64,000 bases of DNA from Asanoa siamensis (GCF_016862555.1 NZ_BONE01000039.1:1-64000); one strand, 5' to 3'. Counted from the stretch's first letter, positions 8,268 through 16,673 are shown. Made by a program: numbers and translations. The notes: generated by a model from the sequence alone, not told the origin.

Positions 8268-8669
8268 TCACGCGACGGCGGTGCCCTCGAGTTCGACCGC
8301 GAGGTCGGGGAGGGCCAGCCGGGTCACGCCGAGCACCGTGGTGGCCGGCGCCACCCCGGCCGCGCCCAACCGCGCCGCCAGGACGCCGTAGTGCCGGAAC
8401 AGCGCGTCGACGTCGGTCGTGTAGACGATGAGCCGCACCAGGTGCGCGAGCGTCATGTCGGCCTCGTCGAGCACCGCCGACAGGTTGTCGAGGCTCAGCG
8501 CCACCTGCGCCGCGAGATCGCCGGCGTGCCGCGGCCGGCCTTCGCCGTCGACCGCCGTCTGGCCCGCGCAGTAGAGGGTCCGGGTGTGCCCGGAGACGAG
8601 CTCACCCTGGTGGTATCCGAGCGTCGCCGACCACGCCCACGGGTTGACCGCCGTTCGCCGCATCGCCAT
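8268..8669 (-). CDS. RidA family protein (Rid/YER057c/UK114)
   Basis: A 133-residue Rid-fold protein: LYCAGQTAVDGEGRP near the N-terminus, then NLSAVLDEADMTLAHLVRL, and the C-terminal VLGVTRLALPDLAVELEGTA. The substrate arginine of true RidA deaminases appears conserved in GVTRLA. RidA hydrolyses reactive enamine/imine intermediates from amino acid metabolism; other Rid subfamilies have different roles. The start at 8669 follows GAAGGGA. It is divergent from the WYL regulator across an 88-bp region with an inverted repeat, suggesting that the regulator controls it. Confidence 0.88.
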   Translation of the reverse strand: MAMRRTAVNPWAWSATLGYHQGELVSGHTRTLYCAGQTAVDGEGRPRHAGDLAAQVALSLDNLSAVLDEADMTLAHLVRLIVYTTDVDALFRHYGVLAARLGAAGVAPATTVLGVTRLALPDLAVELEGTAVA

Positions 8670-8712
8670 CTCAGGTCCCTTCGTCGAGAGTGTGGGCCCG
8701 AGCCTCGCAGCC

Positions 8713-8739
8713 GATACACGACAACCTCTGTCGTATATC
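8713..8739. promoter_or_regulatory. Inverted repeat between ridA-like gene and WYL regulator
   Basis: GATACACGACA and TGTCGTATATC (complementary at 10 of 11 positions) are separated by ACCTC. The site is centred in the divergent intergenic region, about 20 bases before the WYL gene start. It is the best candidate operator for the WYL regulator (inference). Confidence 0.65.
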
Positions 8740-8757
8740 CCTGGCAGAATCCCGCGG

Positions 8758-9729
8758 ATGCGGGCCGACCGGTTGGTCTCCCTGGTGCTGCTGCTGCGCC
8801 AGCGCGGTCGGCTGTCCGCGGCCACCCTCGCCCGCGAGCTCGAGGTGTCCACCCGCACCGTGCTGCGCGACGTCGAGGCGCTGTCCGCCGCCGGTGTCCC
8901 CGTCTACGCGGAACGCGGCCGGCACGGCGGTTTCGGGCTGCTGCCCGGCTTCCGGACCGAGCTCACCGGCCTCACCGAGGACGAGGCGCTGGCCCTGCTG
9001 GTCGCCGGTTCGCGGCGCGGGGCGCAGGCCTTCGGTCTCGGCTCGGCGCTGGCGTCGGCCATGCTCAAGGTGGTCGACGCGCTGCCCGACAGCCAGCGGG
9101 ACGCCGCGACCGGTGTCGCGCAGCGGCTGCTCGTCGATCCGGACACCGACCTGCTCGCGCGCCGCGTGGCCGCCGCGGAGGAGATTCCCGAGACGATCCT
9201 GACCGAGGTACGGCGCGCGGTGCTCGCCGGACACAAGCTGCGCATCCGGTACGCGGCCGTGGGCGGGAGCCCGGAATGGCGCACGGTGGACCCGGTCGGG
9301 CTGGTCACCGTGCGCGAGCAGGGCTACCTGCTGGCCACGCGGTCCGGCGCGGACCGCACGTACCGGCTCTCCCGGATCCTGGCCGCCGAGGAGCTCACCG
9401 AGCCCGCGCACCGACCGGACACGGTGGACCTGGACCGGGCCTGGCGCGAGCGCGGCACCCGGTTCCGGGCCGGCGGCGACCTGGTCACCGTGCTGCTACG
9501 GGTGGCACCGCGGCGCCGCGACGACGTGGTGGGCACCGCGCTGGCCGTCCACACCGAACAGTCCGACCCGGACGGCCGGCTGCGACTGGAAGTCACCTTC
9601 CAGGACGCCCGGCACGCGCAGTGGGCGCTCTGGCAACTCGCCGCGGACGCGGAAGCCCTGACACCGCAGTGGTTGCGCGACTCCCTGCACGAGCGGGCCG
9701 CCACGATCGCCGCCGCGTACGCGCCATGA
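8758..9729 (+). CDS. HTH-WYL domain transcriptional regulator (YafY-like)
   Basis: A 323-residue regulator. Residues 1-60 are an HTH_11 winged helix (LARELEVSTRTVLRDVEALS), and the middle holds a WYL domain (RIRYAAVGGSPEWRTVDPVGLV ending in YLLATRSG, YRLSRIL), followed by a WCX-type C-terminal extension. WYL domains sense ligands that include single-stranded DNA or small molecules. ATG 8758 fits the homologous start; CAGAAT seven bases before it is a weak leaderless-type box. It overlaps the next gene by ATGA and heads a three-gene operon. Confidence 0.9.
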   Translation: MRADRLVSLVLLLRQRGRLSAATLARELEVSTRTVLRDVEALSAAGVPVYAERGRHGGFGLLPGFRTELTGLTEDEALALLVAGSRRGAQAFGLGSALASAMLKVVDALPDSQRDAATGVAQRLLVDPDTDLLARRVAAAEEIPETILTEVRRAVLAGHKLRIRYAAVGGSPEWRTVDPVGLVTVREQGYLLATRSGADRTYRLSRILAAEELTEPAHRPDTVDLDRAWRERGTRFRAGGDLVTVLLRVAPRRRDDVVGTALAVHTEQSDPDGRLRLEVTFQDARHAQWALWQLAADAEALTPQWLRDSLHERAATIAAAYAP

Positions 9730-10568
9730 ACGCGACACCGACGCTGCTCGTGCTGCTGTCGGTCTGCTGCGCGCAGGCCGGCGGGGCCGTCGCGCGTACC
9801 CTGTTCGACGATCTCGGACCGCCCGGTGTGCTGCTGCTCCGCCTGTCCATCGCGGCCGTGGTCTTCGCCGTCGCCACCCGCCCGCGGCTGCGATCCTGGT
9901 CGGCGGAGGCGTGGCGGTCCGTGGCCCTGCTGGGCGTCTTCTCGGCGGGCCTCAACCTGCTGACCTACCTCGCGCTGAACGTCGCGCCGCAGGGCGTGGT
10001 CATCACCGCCTCGTTCGTGGGCCCGCTGATGCTCTCGCTGGTGCAGACGCGGCGCCCGGCGGACCTGCTCTGGGCGCTGCTGGCCGGCACCGGCGTCGTG
10101 CTGCTCGGCCTCCGCACGGGGGTCGAGATCCCGTTGTCCGGGCTGCTGCTCGCCCTCGCGGCCGGAGCGTGCGGGGCCGGCTACATCGTGTCCAGCGCCC
10201 GCGTCGGCAGTGCCGTGCCCGGCCTGGGCGGCCTGGCGGTCTCGTTCGCCGTCGGCGCGCTGCTGGTCCTGCCGTTCGGCTGGGGCGACGCCGGCGCGGT
10301 GGTCGCCCGGCCGTCGCTGGTTCCCGCGGTGCTGGCGGTGGCCGTACTCTCCTCGGTCGTGCCCTACGCCCTCGAACTGATCACCCTGCGCCGCCTCTCG
10401 ACCCGGGTCTTCGGCGTCCTGATGAGCCTGCAGCCGGCCGCCGCGGCGATCGCCGGCCTGCTCGTCCTCGACCAGCACCTCGGCCCGGCCGCGATCGCCG
10501 CGCTGGTGCTGGTCTCCGCGGCCAGCGTCGGCGTCACCCGGCGCCGTCCCGAACCGGCGACGACGTGA
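9726..10568 (+). CDS. EamA/DMT-family exporter
   Basis: A 280-residue protein with ten predicted transmembrane segments in two EamA repeats, closest in style to RhtA-type threonine/homoserine exporters. Typical landmarks are ASFVGPLMLSLVQTRRPAD after segment 4 and SSVVPYALELITLRRLSTR with VFGVLMSLQPAAAAIAGLL in the second half. It starts inside the stop of the WYL gene (ATGA) and ends overlapping the kinase gene (GTGA), so all three are translated from one message. The substrate is probably an amino acid or a related metabolite. Confidence 0.88.
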   Translation: MNATPTLLVLLSVCCAQAGGAVARTLFDDLGPPGVLLLRLSIAAVVFAVATRPRLRSWSAEAWRSVALLGVFSAGLNLLTYLALNVAPQGVVITASFVGPLMLSLVQTRRPADLLWALLAGTGVVLLGLRTGVEIPLSGLLLALAAGACGAGYIVSSARVGSAVPGLGGLAVSFAVGALLVLPFGWGDAGAVVARPSLVPAVLAVAVLSSVVPYALELITLRRLSTRVFGVLMSLQPAAAAIAGLLVLDQHLGPAAIAALVLVSAASVGVTRRRPEPATT

Positions 10569-11449
10569 GCGCCCCGTTCCTGCTGGACCACCTGCACCGG
10601 GCCGGGCTGGACGACGCCGTCGCGGTGGAGCCGGCGACGGGCGGGCTCGCGGCACTGGCGGGCATCGCCACCCGCCGCGACGGGCCGCCGGTGTTCGTCA
10701 AGGCGTTCGCCGCGCCGCCGGCCGACGACGTCTTCGCCGCGGAGGCCGAGGGCCTCGCCGCGCTGCGGGACCTCGGCGGCGTGCCCGTACCCGAGGTGAT
10801 CCTGACCGGACGCGACGTGCTCGTGCTGTCGATGCTGCGGCCGCGGCCGGCTAGCGAGGCGTTCTGGGAGCGGTTCGCGCACGTGCTCGCCCGCCTGCAC
10901 CTGGGCACCACGCACCCGCGCTTCGGCTGGCACCAAGACAACTGGCTGGGCCGCCGGCGGCAGAGCAACGCCTGGACCGACGACGGTTTCGCGTTCTTCG
11001 CGCAGCACCGGCTGCTCCGGTGGCTGGGGGAGCCCCGCGTCGACGCGGCACTCGACCAGGCCGACCGCGCGGCCCTGGAGCGCCTCTGTGACCGGCTGCC
11101 CGACCTGCTGCCGGCCCGGCCGGCCTGCCTGACCCACGGCGACCTGTGGGCGCAGAACGTGCTGGCCACGTCGGACGGTGAGCCGGCCCTGATCGACCCG
11201 GCGGTCTCCTACACCTGGGGCGAGGTCGACGTGGCCCATATGTGGTCGACCGCGCCGCCGCCCGAGGCGGCACGATTCTTCGAGGTGTACGCGGACCTGA
11301 CGGCGCTCGACGCGGACTGGCGCACCCGCATGCCGATCATCCAGTTGCGCCAACACCTGGCCGTCCTGGCCCAGTTCGACGACGACTGGGGCGCGGCCGC
11401 CCAGATCCGGACCACGCTGGCCCCGTTCCGTACCCGGCCAGGCCCCTGA
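10565..11449 (+). CDS. Fructosamine kinase family protein
   Basis: A 294-residue kinase of the fructosamine-3-kinase group: GLAALAGIATR and PPVFVKAFA (ATP-binding lysine), RFGWHQDNWLGRRRQ (the family hallmark FGWHxDNxIG), LTHGDLWAQNVL (catalytic Asp) and ALIDPAVSYTWGEVDVAHM (metal site). Family members phosphorylate ketosamines to start protein deglycation. The GTG start overlaps the EamA stop. Regulator, exporter and ketosamine kinase together suggest handling of glycated amino acids (inference). Its stop abuts that of the convergent MFS gene. Confidence 0.9.
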   Translation: MSAPFLLDHLHRAGLDDAVAVEPATGGLAALAGIATRRDGPPVFVKAFAAPPADDVFAAEAEGLAALRDLGGVPVPEVILTGRDVLVLSMLRPRPASEAFWERFAHVLARLHLGTTHPRFGWHQDNWLGRRRQSNAWTDDGFAFFAQHRLLRWLGEPRVDAALDQADRAALERLCDRLPDLLPARPACLTHGDLWAQNVLATSDGEPALIDPAVSYTWGEVDVAHMWSTAPPPEAARFFEVYADLTALDADWRTRMPIIQLRQHLAVLAQFDDDWGAAAQIRTTLAPFRTRPGP

Positions 11450-13051
11450 TCAGGAAGCGACCGGGGCCTTCCTCGGCAGTCGGCGCGTCGCCAGGAAGCC
11501 CAGTGCGGCGAAGGCGGCGGTGAGCAGCAGCGCGATCCGCAGGCTGCGCAGTTGCGCCGCGGCGTAGCCGTCGACGATGGCGGCCGCCTCCGCCGGCGGC
11601 ACGGATGTCCGGGACAGCGCCGTGCTGAGCTCGGCGGTCGACACGAAGCTGATGCCGGCGCTGATCCGTACGGTGGCCTGCTCCTGCACGGTGGGGGAGA
11701 TCCGCGGGTCCGCGCTGATCCGGTCGGTGAACGTCCCGGTCAGCGCGGCGATGAGCACCGCGCCGACGAGCGCCGTGCCGAGCGACGAACCCAGGTTCTG
11801 CGCCGTGTACTGCAGGCCGCCCACCTCGCCGCGGGCCGACTCGCCGACGCTGCTCTGGACCACGTAGCCGAGCTGCGAGGCGAGCAGGCCGGTGCCGAGA
11901 CCGAGCAGCGCCATCGCGAGCGCGAACGAGGCGTCGTCGAGAGTCGGCCGTATGGTGGTCGCCAGCCAGAGGATCGACGCCACCAGGAGCACGACGGCCG
12001 TACGCACGATGAGCCGCGGCCCGGCGAACCGCACGAGCGCGGCTCCGCCCAGCGACGCGACGAGCATGGCGACGGACGCGGGCAGCAGCCGCAGCCCCGT
12101 GCGGAACGCGTCGAGCCCGAGCACCACCTGCAGGTAGAGCGGGATCGCGAAGAAGATGCCGAGCAGGACGAGGTTCTGCACCAGCAGCATCGACAGCGCC
12201 GCGCGCACCGGTGGCGCGGCCGCGAGGCCGGGCCGGACCAGCGGCTCCCGTCCGCCCTCGGCGAGGTGCCGTTCCCAGGCGCGGAAGCAGAGCAGCAGGG
12301 CCACGCCGCCGGCGATGACGAACAGCGTCGGGGCGATGCCGAAGAACTCGACCGGCGTGTCGCGCGGCACCAGCCAACCCCAGGTGCTGCTCTGCAGGAT
12401 GCCGAGCACGACCAGCGCCATCCCGGACGCCGACAGCGCCGCGCCCACGAGGTCCAGCCTGGCCCGGGTGGGTTCACGGGCGACGTCGCGGATCCAGGGA
12501 ACGAGCAGCACGATCAGCACGACCAGCACGGCCTCGCCGGCGAAGACGAGACGCCAGGTGAGGTACGTGGTGACCCAGCCGCCGAGCAACGGGCCCACCG
12601 CGATGCCGGCACCGGCCAGACCGCCGACCACGCCGTACGCGGTGGCCCGGCCCCGTCCCGTGTAGTTGGCGCCGACCAGCGCCGCCAACGACGGCAGCAC
12701 CAGCACGGCGCCGAGGCCCTCGATGACCGACCAGCCGACGACGAGGACCCAGAGCGTGGGCGCGACCGCCGTCAGGGTGGAGCCGACACAGTAGACGAGC
12801 AGCCCGAGCCGGAACGTGCGGCGGCGCCCCCACCCGTCGCCGAGCTTGCCACCAGTGATCATGAAGGCGGCCATCACCAGCGTGTACAGCGTGATGGTCG
12901 CCTGGATCGCGGTCACGTCGGTGTCGAAATCGTCGACGAGCTGGCTGATCGACACGTTCATCACCGACGTGTCGAGGACCATCAGGAACTGGGCGAGGCC
13001 CAGCACCACCAGCGGCCGCCAACGGGACTTCTCCGGCGCGTCAACCGTCAC
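11450..13051 (-). CDS. MFS multidrug efflux transporter, DHA2 (EmrB/QacA) type
   Basis: A 533-residue, 14-segment major facilitator. DHA2 landmarks are visible: LDTSVMNVSISQLVDDF in segment 1, GKLGDGWGRRRTFRLGL (motif A), and GPLLGGWVTTYLTWRLVFAGE (motif C, antiporter signature). The frame is open to 13360, but that stretch crosses the divergent ArsR gene; I choose GTG 13051, which gives the usual N-terminus. It faces the ArsR-type regulator across the palindrome 13107-13130 and is very likely repressed by it. Likely drug/H+ antiport. Confidence 0.92.
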   Translation of the reverse strand: MTVDAPEKSRWRPLVVLGLAQFLMVLDTSVMNVSISQLVDDFDTDVTAIQATITLYTLVMAAFMITGGKLGDGWGRRRTFRLGLLVYCVGSTLTAVAPTLWVLVVGWSVIEGLGAVLVLPSLAALVGANYTGRGRATAYGVVGGLAGAGIAVGPLLGGWVTTYLTWRLVFAGEAVLVVLIVLLVPWIRDVAREPTRARLDLVGAALSASGMALVVLGILQSSTWGWLVPRDTPVEFFGIAPTLFVIAGGVALLLCFRAWERHLAEGGREPLVRPGLAAAPPVRAALSMLLVQNLVLLGIFFAIPLYLQVVLGLDAFRTGLRLLPASVAMLVASLGGAALVRFAGPRLIVRTAVVLLVASILWLATTIRPTLDDASFALAMALLGLGTGLLASQLGYVVQSSVGESARGEVGGLQYTAQNLGSSLGTALVGAVLIAALTGTFTDRISADPRISPTVQEQATVRISAGISFVSTAELSTALSRTSVPPAEAAAIVDGYAAAQLRSLRIALLLTAAFAALGFLATRRLPRKAPVAS

Positions 13052-13106
13052 AGCCCATGAAAGCACCCGTTTCGCCGTATTGGTCTGGTGGACAGCCGCT
13101 GTTGTG

Positions 13107-13130
13107 GTGCGTAATAATTTGTTTACGCAC
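13107..13130. promoter_or_regulatory. Palindromic operator between MFS pump and ArsR-type regulator
   Basis: GTGCGTAA and TTACGCAC form a perfect 8-bp inverted repeat around an AT-rich 8-bp spacer, an island of A/T in very GC-rich DNA. Placement and symmetry fit an ArsR-family operator that controls both divergent genes. Confidence 0.75.
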
Positions 13131-13147
13131 GACACTGGGAGTTGACG

Positions 13148-13483
13148 GTGGTGGAGGGTGACGAGTTGGTCCGGGTGTTGACCGCCCTGGCCAGCCCGCA
13201 GCGGCTGCGGATGCTGGCGGTGCTGGCCGGCGGGCGGCGGTACGTGAGCGATCTGGCCCGCCAGGTCGGGTTGAGTCGGCCGCTCGTGCACGCGCACCTC
13301 AGCAAGCTCGCGGCCGCCGGCCTCGTGACCAGCGAGACGGAGCTGTCCGAGGAGGGTCACGCCATGCGCTACGTGACGGTGACCCCGTTCTCGCTGTCCC
13401 TGACCCCCGAGGTCGTCGCGGCGGCCGTCGCGACCCTGCCCGGCCCCGATCCGCGTGACGCGAACGAGGAGAACAAGCGATGA
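13148..13483 (+). CDS. ArsR-family winged-helix regulator
   Basis: About 111 residues. The fold is an ArsR-type winged helix: LVRVLTALASPQRLRMLAVL, then SDLARQVGLSRPLVHAHLSKL (recognition helix) and a wing ending MRYVTVTPFSLSL. No cysteine pair typical of metal sensing is seen, so the ligand is probably not a metal. GTG 13148 follows GGGAG at 13137-13141; TTG 13142 is an alternative. It is followed by the small membrane gene with an ATGA overlap, and is divergent from the MFS pump. Confidence 0.85.
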   Translation: MVEGDELVRVLTALASPQRLRMLAVLAGGRRYVSDLARQVGLSRPLVHAHLSKLAAAGLVTSETELSEEGHAMRYVTVTPFSLSLTPEVVAAAVATLPGPDPRDANEENKR

Positions 13484-13758
13484 CCTGGCAGGAAGCAGTG
13501 ATGGGCGCGACCGGCGTGCTGTTCGCGGGCGCGATCGTCGTCGTGGTGATCGTCCAGGCGGCCGCCACCTGGCGAGCGCGGATGTCGGTCACCCGGGAAG
13601 AGGCCTACCGCACGCTCGTCGAGCAGGCCACCGCCGCCCAGGAGGAGACGGCCCGTCAGCTCGCCGCGGTCCACGCGGAGCTGGCGACCGTCCGCGACCG
13701 CACGACCGCGCTCGAGCGCATGCTCAAGGAGGTCGGCGAGCCGTGGGAGGCGCGCTGA
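13480..13758 (+). CDS. Small membrane-anchored coiled-coil protein
   Basis: A 92-residue protein with one N-terminal membrane helix (about residues 9-30) and a helical, heptad-rich cytoplasmic tail (RTLVEQATAAQEETARQLAA to the end). The family is not recognised. It is translationally coupled (ATGA) to the ArsR-type regulator, so it probably takes part in the same response, for example as an accessory to the divergent pump or as a sensor partner (inference). Confidence 0.7.
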   Translation: MTWQEAVMGATGVLFAGAIVVVVIVQAAATWRARMSVTREEAYRTLVEQATAAQEETARQLAAVHAELATVRDRTTALERMLKEVGEPWEAR

Positions 13759-13765
13759 AGCGCGC

Positions 13766-14194
13766 TCAGACGCGGGCGACCATCTTGATCTCGACGAGCT
13801 GGCCCGGGATGGCCAGCCGCGTGACACCGACCAGGGTGCTGGCGACCTGCGGGTCGTCGCGGCCGTACGCGGCCTTGCGGATCGGGCCCGCGGCCTCGAA
13901 CGCCGCGTCGATGTCGAGCGCGTAGACGGTCTCCTCGACCACGTCGTCCAGCGAGGCGCCGAAGCGGTGCAGCAGGACGTCCGCGTTCTCGTACGCCTTG
14001 CGCATCTGCTCGCCCGTGTTGGCGGCGTCCATGATCTGGCCGTCCTGGTCCAGCGGCGCCAGGCCGATGATCTTCGGGCCGTCGTTGGCGAGCTGGCCGG
14101 ACAGATAGATCGAGTCGCCGCGCTTGATCGCCTGGACGTACCCGTACGACTCCTCCCACGGCACGCCGAAGTTCTCGACCCGGTCTGCGGACAT
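13766..14194 (-). CDS. RidA family protein
   Basis: A 142-residue Rid protein: YGYVQAIKRGDSIYLSGQLA, then GEQMRKAYENADVLLHRFGA, and the C-terminal STLVGVTRLAIPGQLVEIKM. The arginine in GVTRLA is present. It is the second of three RidA-family genes within 7.5 kb, and the three share only the family fold. ATG 14194 follows a strong AGGAGGGA. It is divergent from the DUF5937-type regulator at 14289. Confidence 0.88.
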   Translation of the reverse strand: MSADRVENFGVPWEESYGYVQAIKRGDSIYLSGQLANDGPKIIGLAPLDQDGQIMDAANTGEQMRKAYENADVLLHRFGASLDDVVEETVYALDIDAAFEAAGPIRKAAYGRDDPQVASTLVGVTRLAIPGQLVEIKMVARV

Positions 14195-14276
14195 GGCGGT
14201 CCCTCCTCGACTCGATCTCGTTGGTATTGACGCCGGACCCGGGTTCAAACCTCCGACCCGGCATCGGCGGCAGCGC

Positions 14277-14282
14277 TATCGT
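14277..14282 (+). promoter_or_regulatory. -10 box of a leaderless promoter
   Basis: TATCGT stands six bases before ATG 14289, with no Shine-Dalgarno sequence. Confidence 0.45.
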
Positions 14283-14288
14283 GACGCG

Positions 14289-15272
14289 ATGCCGCGCCTC
14301 GTGCTGTCCGGGCCGGACCTCGGCCGGATCCGGTTCGCCGTGTTGCCCTTCCAGGAGACGCTCAAGGCCGCGCGGGGGCTAGGCGTGCGCCAGGCGCCAC
14401 CGGGTCTCGCGGCCTGGCGGCACTCCGCGCGCCGCGTCCTGCCGGCCGCCGCCCTGCCCGCGGTCGCGCTCTGCTCCGCGCACGCCCGCCACATGCCCGA
14501 CTTCCTGACGCCGGAGCCGCCCACGGTGGCGCGCACGTTCGCGGAGGAGATCGCCGCCGCGCTCGACGATCCGGCCGCGCGGGTCGCCGCGGACACGGCC
14601 GCGTTCGGCGCCGTCCTGCGTACTCCCATGAAAGTGGTCGACGACCTGGTGGCCCACCCGGACCGCGGGCGGCGCGCGCTCGCCCGGTCGTTCGTAGCCC
14701 TGCACCGGGCGGTGCTGGCCGACGACTGGCCGCGGCTGCACGCCCAGCTCGCCGCCGACGTCGCGCATCGCGCGCGGCTGGCCGCCCGGCACGGCGTCGA
14801 GGCGATGCTGGCGACGCTGAGCCCCGATCTGGTGCGCTGGCACTACCCGTTCCTGGAGTACGCGGGCCCGCCGGAACCGGACTACCCACTGCACGGGCGC
14901 GGGCTGGTGCTCGTGCCGAGCATGTTCCTCACCGACGGCGTGCACCGGCAGCTCAACGACCGGCAGCAGCCGATGCTCTTCTACCCCGCCCGCACGGCCG
15001 CCGCGTTCTGGCGCGACCCCCGCGCGGACGGCGGGCGCCTGGCCGACCCGATCGGCCGCCACCGGGCCGCGGTGCTGCGCGTCCTCGCGACCCGGCCCGG
15101 CTGCGGCACGGGCGAGGTGGCGGCGGCGCTGGGGATCGCGCCCTCCACCGCCTCGGCCCACGTCGCCCACCTGCGCCGCGCGGGCCTGGTGACGACGACC
15201 CGCGCGGCCCGCCGGGCCCGGCACGAGCCCACGCCACTCGGCTGGCAGCTCCTCGACACCTTCATCGGTTAG
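14289..15272 (+). CDS. ArsR-like helix-turn-helix regulator with large N-terminal domain (DUF5937-like)
   Basis: A 327-residue protein. The C-terminal 80 residues are a winged helix (RVLATRPGCGTGEVAAALGI, then STASAHVAHLRRAGLVTTTR). The N-terminal ~220 residues (starting PRLVLSGPDLGRIRFAVLPF) match the actinobacterial group annotated DUF5937 with an ArsR-type HTH. The ligand is unknown. It is divergent from one RidA gene and convergent with another, overlapping the latter by four bases. Confidence 0.8.
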   Translation: MPRLVLSGPDLGRIRFAVLPFQETLKAARGLGVRQAPPGLAAWRHSARRVLPAAALPAVALCSAHARHMPDFLTPEPPTVARTFAEEIAAALDDPAARVAADTAAFGAVLRTPMKVVDDLVAHPDRGRRALARSFVALHRAVLADDWPRLHAQLAADVAHRARLAARHGVEAMLATLSPDLVRWHYPFLEYAGPPEPDYPLHGRGLVLVPSMFLTDGVHRQLNDRQQPMLFYPARTAAAFWRDPRADGGRLADPIGRHRAAVLRVLATRPGCGTGEVAAALGIAPSTASAHVAHLRRAGLVTTTRAARRARHEPTPLGWQLLDTFIG

Positions 15273-15658
15273 TCGACCGCGACCGCCTCGATCTCCAGGA
15301 GCCACTCCGGTGCGTAGATCTCGGTGATGATGATGGTGATCGCGGGCCGGTGCTCGCCGAGCACCTCGTGGCGGATGCGGCCGTTCTCCTCGCGGTAGGC
15401 CCGGTCCGACAGGTAGGTCGTCACCTTGGCCAGGTTCGCCACGCCCATGCCCGCCTCGGCCAGCACCGCCAGCACGTTGCGCCAGGTGAGCCGGCACTGG
15501 TCGGCGAAGTCCGGCGGCACGACACCGCGCTCCGCCCACGGCACCTGCCCGCTGACGAAGACGGTCCGGCGCGCCCCGGTGACCACCGTGCCGTGGGTGT
15601 AGGCGCCGCTGCGCTCGGGAAGGATCGCCGGATTCAACTGCTCGATCGCGTACGTCAT
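15269..15658 (-). CDS. RidA family protein
   Basis: A 129-residue Rid-fold protein (VFVSGQVPWAERGVVPPDF, then CRLTWRNVLAVLAEAGMGVA, and ITIIITEIYAPEWLLEIEAV). The position of the catalytic arginine in typical RidA (VxRLP) is occupied by EIYAPE, so this copy is unlikely to be a classical imine deaminase and belongs to another Rid subfamily. The mRNA may be leaderless (TAGCGT eight bases before ATG). Confidence 0.85.
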   Translation of the reverse strand: MTYAIEQLNPAILPERSGAYTHGTVVTGARRTVFVSGQVPWAERGVVPPDFADQCRLTWRNVLAVLAEAGMGVANLAKVTTYLSDRAYREENGRIRHEVLGEHRPAITIIITEIYAPEWLLEIEAVAVD

Positions 15659-15666
15659 GGTGGGCG

Positions 15667-15672
15667 ACGCTA
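15667..15672 (-). promoter_or_regulatory. -10 box of a leaderless promoter (third RidA gene)
   Basis: TAGCGT on the minus strand, eight bases before ATG 15658. Confidence 0.4.
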
Positions 15673-15709
15673 GGCGCGGGCGGCGCCTACCCGCGAACGT
15701 TTCGCCGGA

Positions 15710-16660
15710 TCACCGAATCGGCGCCCCGCCCACGCGCCGGACCGCGGCCATCAGCAGGCCCCAGAACGCGTCCACGTCGATGCCCACCGCCACGTCGACG
15801 TTGGGCTCGCGGCCCGTCGTGCCGTGCAGGTCGACGACCGTCGCGCCGCGGGTGTGCGCGCCCGCGAGCTCGACGGCGACCGGGGCCGCGACCGTGCGGA
15901 CGATCGCCGCGTCGATGACCGTGGCGATCGCGATCGGGTCGTGCACCGGGGGATGGGGGAGACCGAAGACCCGCTCGTACGCGCTCGCGAAGAACGTCAT
16001 CAGCTCCGCGCAGACCGTGCCCACCCGCGTGCCCATGCCGCGGAACTCGGCGATGACCTCCGCGGTCGCGAGCGCCTGGTGCGTGACGTTCAGCCCGATC
16101 ATCGTGGTCGGCAGGCCCGACCGCAGCACGATGTCGGCCGCCTCGGGGTCGGTCACGATGTTGAACTCGCCGTACGGCGTCGTGTTGCCCCGCCCGGTCG
16201 AGCCACCCATGAAGACCACCCGGCGTACGCGCGGCGTCACCTTGGGATGCCGGCGCAGCAGCAGCGCGACGTTGGTCAACGGCCCGAGCGCCACCAGCGT
16301 GACCGGTTCGGCGGAGTCCAGGAGCAACCGCCGGGTGAGCTCGACCGCGTGCACGTCGGCCACCTCCGCGGTCGGCCCGTCGAGGTCGGGCCCGTCGAGC
16401 CCGGACGCACCGTGGATCTGCTCGGCGACGGACAGCGTGCCGACCAGCGGCCGGTCGCAGCCCGCGGCGACCGGGACGTCGGTGACGCCGGCCAGCGCGA
16501 GCATCCGCAGCGCGTTGCGTGTCGTCTTGTCGAGGGTCTGGTTGCCCGCGACGGTCGTCACACCGCGCACGCGCAGCCGCGGGTCGCCCACGGCGAGCAA
16601 CAGAGCCAGCGCGTCGTCGTGGCCGGGGTCGCAGTCGATGATCACGGAGTGTGCGCTCAC
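15710..16660 (-). CDS. Inosine-uridine preferring nucleoside hydrolase
   Basis: A 316-residue ribonucleoside hydrolase. The N-terminal calcium/ribose motif is IIDCDPGHDDALALLLAV (DxDPGxDD), with VTTVAGNQTLDKTTRNAL, PLTNVALLL, VFMGGS and FNIVTDPEAA following in family order, and VHDPIAIA near the C-terminus. It cleaves N-glycosidic bonds of nucleosides in salvage. GTG 16660 is favoured over the upstream frame because TATCGT lies seven bases before it. Confidence 0.92.
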   Translation of the reverse strand: MSAHSVIIDCDPGHDDALALLLAVGDPRLRVRGVTTVAGNQTLDKTTRNALRMLALAGVTDVPVAAGCDRPLVGTLSVAEQIHGASGLDGPDLDGPTAEVADVHAVELTRRLLLDSAEPVTLVALGPLTNVALLLRRHPKVTPRVRRVVFMGGSTGRGNTTPYGEFNIVTDPEAADIVLRSGLPTTMIGLNVTHQALATAEVIAEFRGMGTRVGTVCAELMTFFASAYERVFGLPHPPVHDPIAIATVIDAAIVRTVAAPVAVELAGAHTRGATVVDLHGTTGREPNVDVAVGIDVDAFWGLLMAAVRRVGGAPIR

Positions 16661-16667
16661 GTGGACG

Positions 16668-16673
16668 ACGATA
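16668..16673 (-). promoter_or_regulatory. -10 box of a leaderless promoter (nucleoside hydrolase)
   Basis: TATCGT on the minus strand, seven bases before GTG 16660. Confidence 0.5.

Noticed and set aside
13051-13360. N-terminal extension of the MFS transporter to 13360
   Set aside because: The extension is antisense to the ArsR-type gene, crosses the operator palindrome and has no family match.
14235-14260. tRNA-like T-arm (GGGTTCAAACC)
   Set aside because: Flanking bases do not form a five-base T stem and no acceptor, D or anticodon arm fits.
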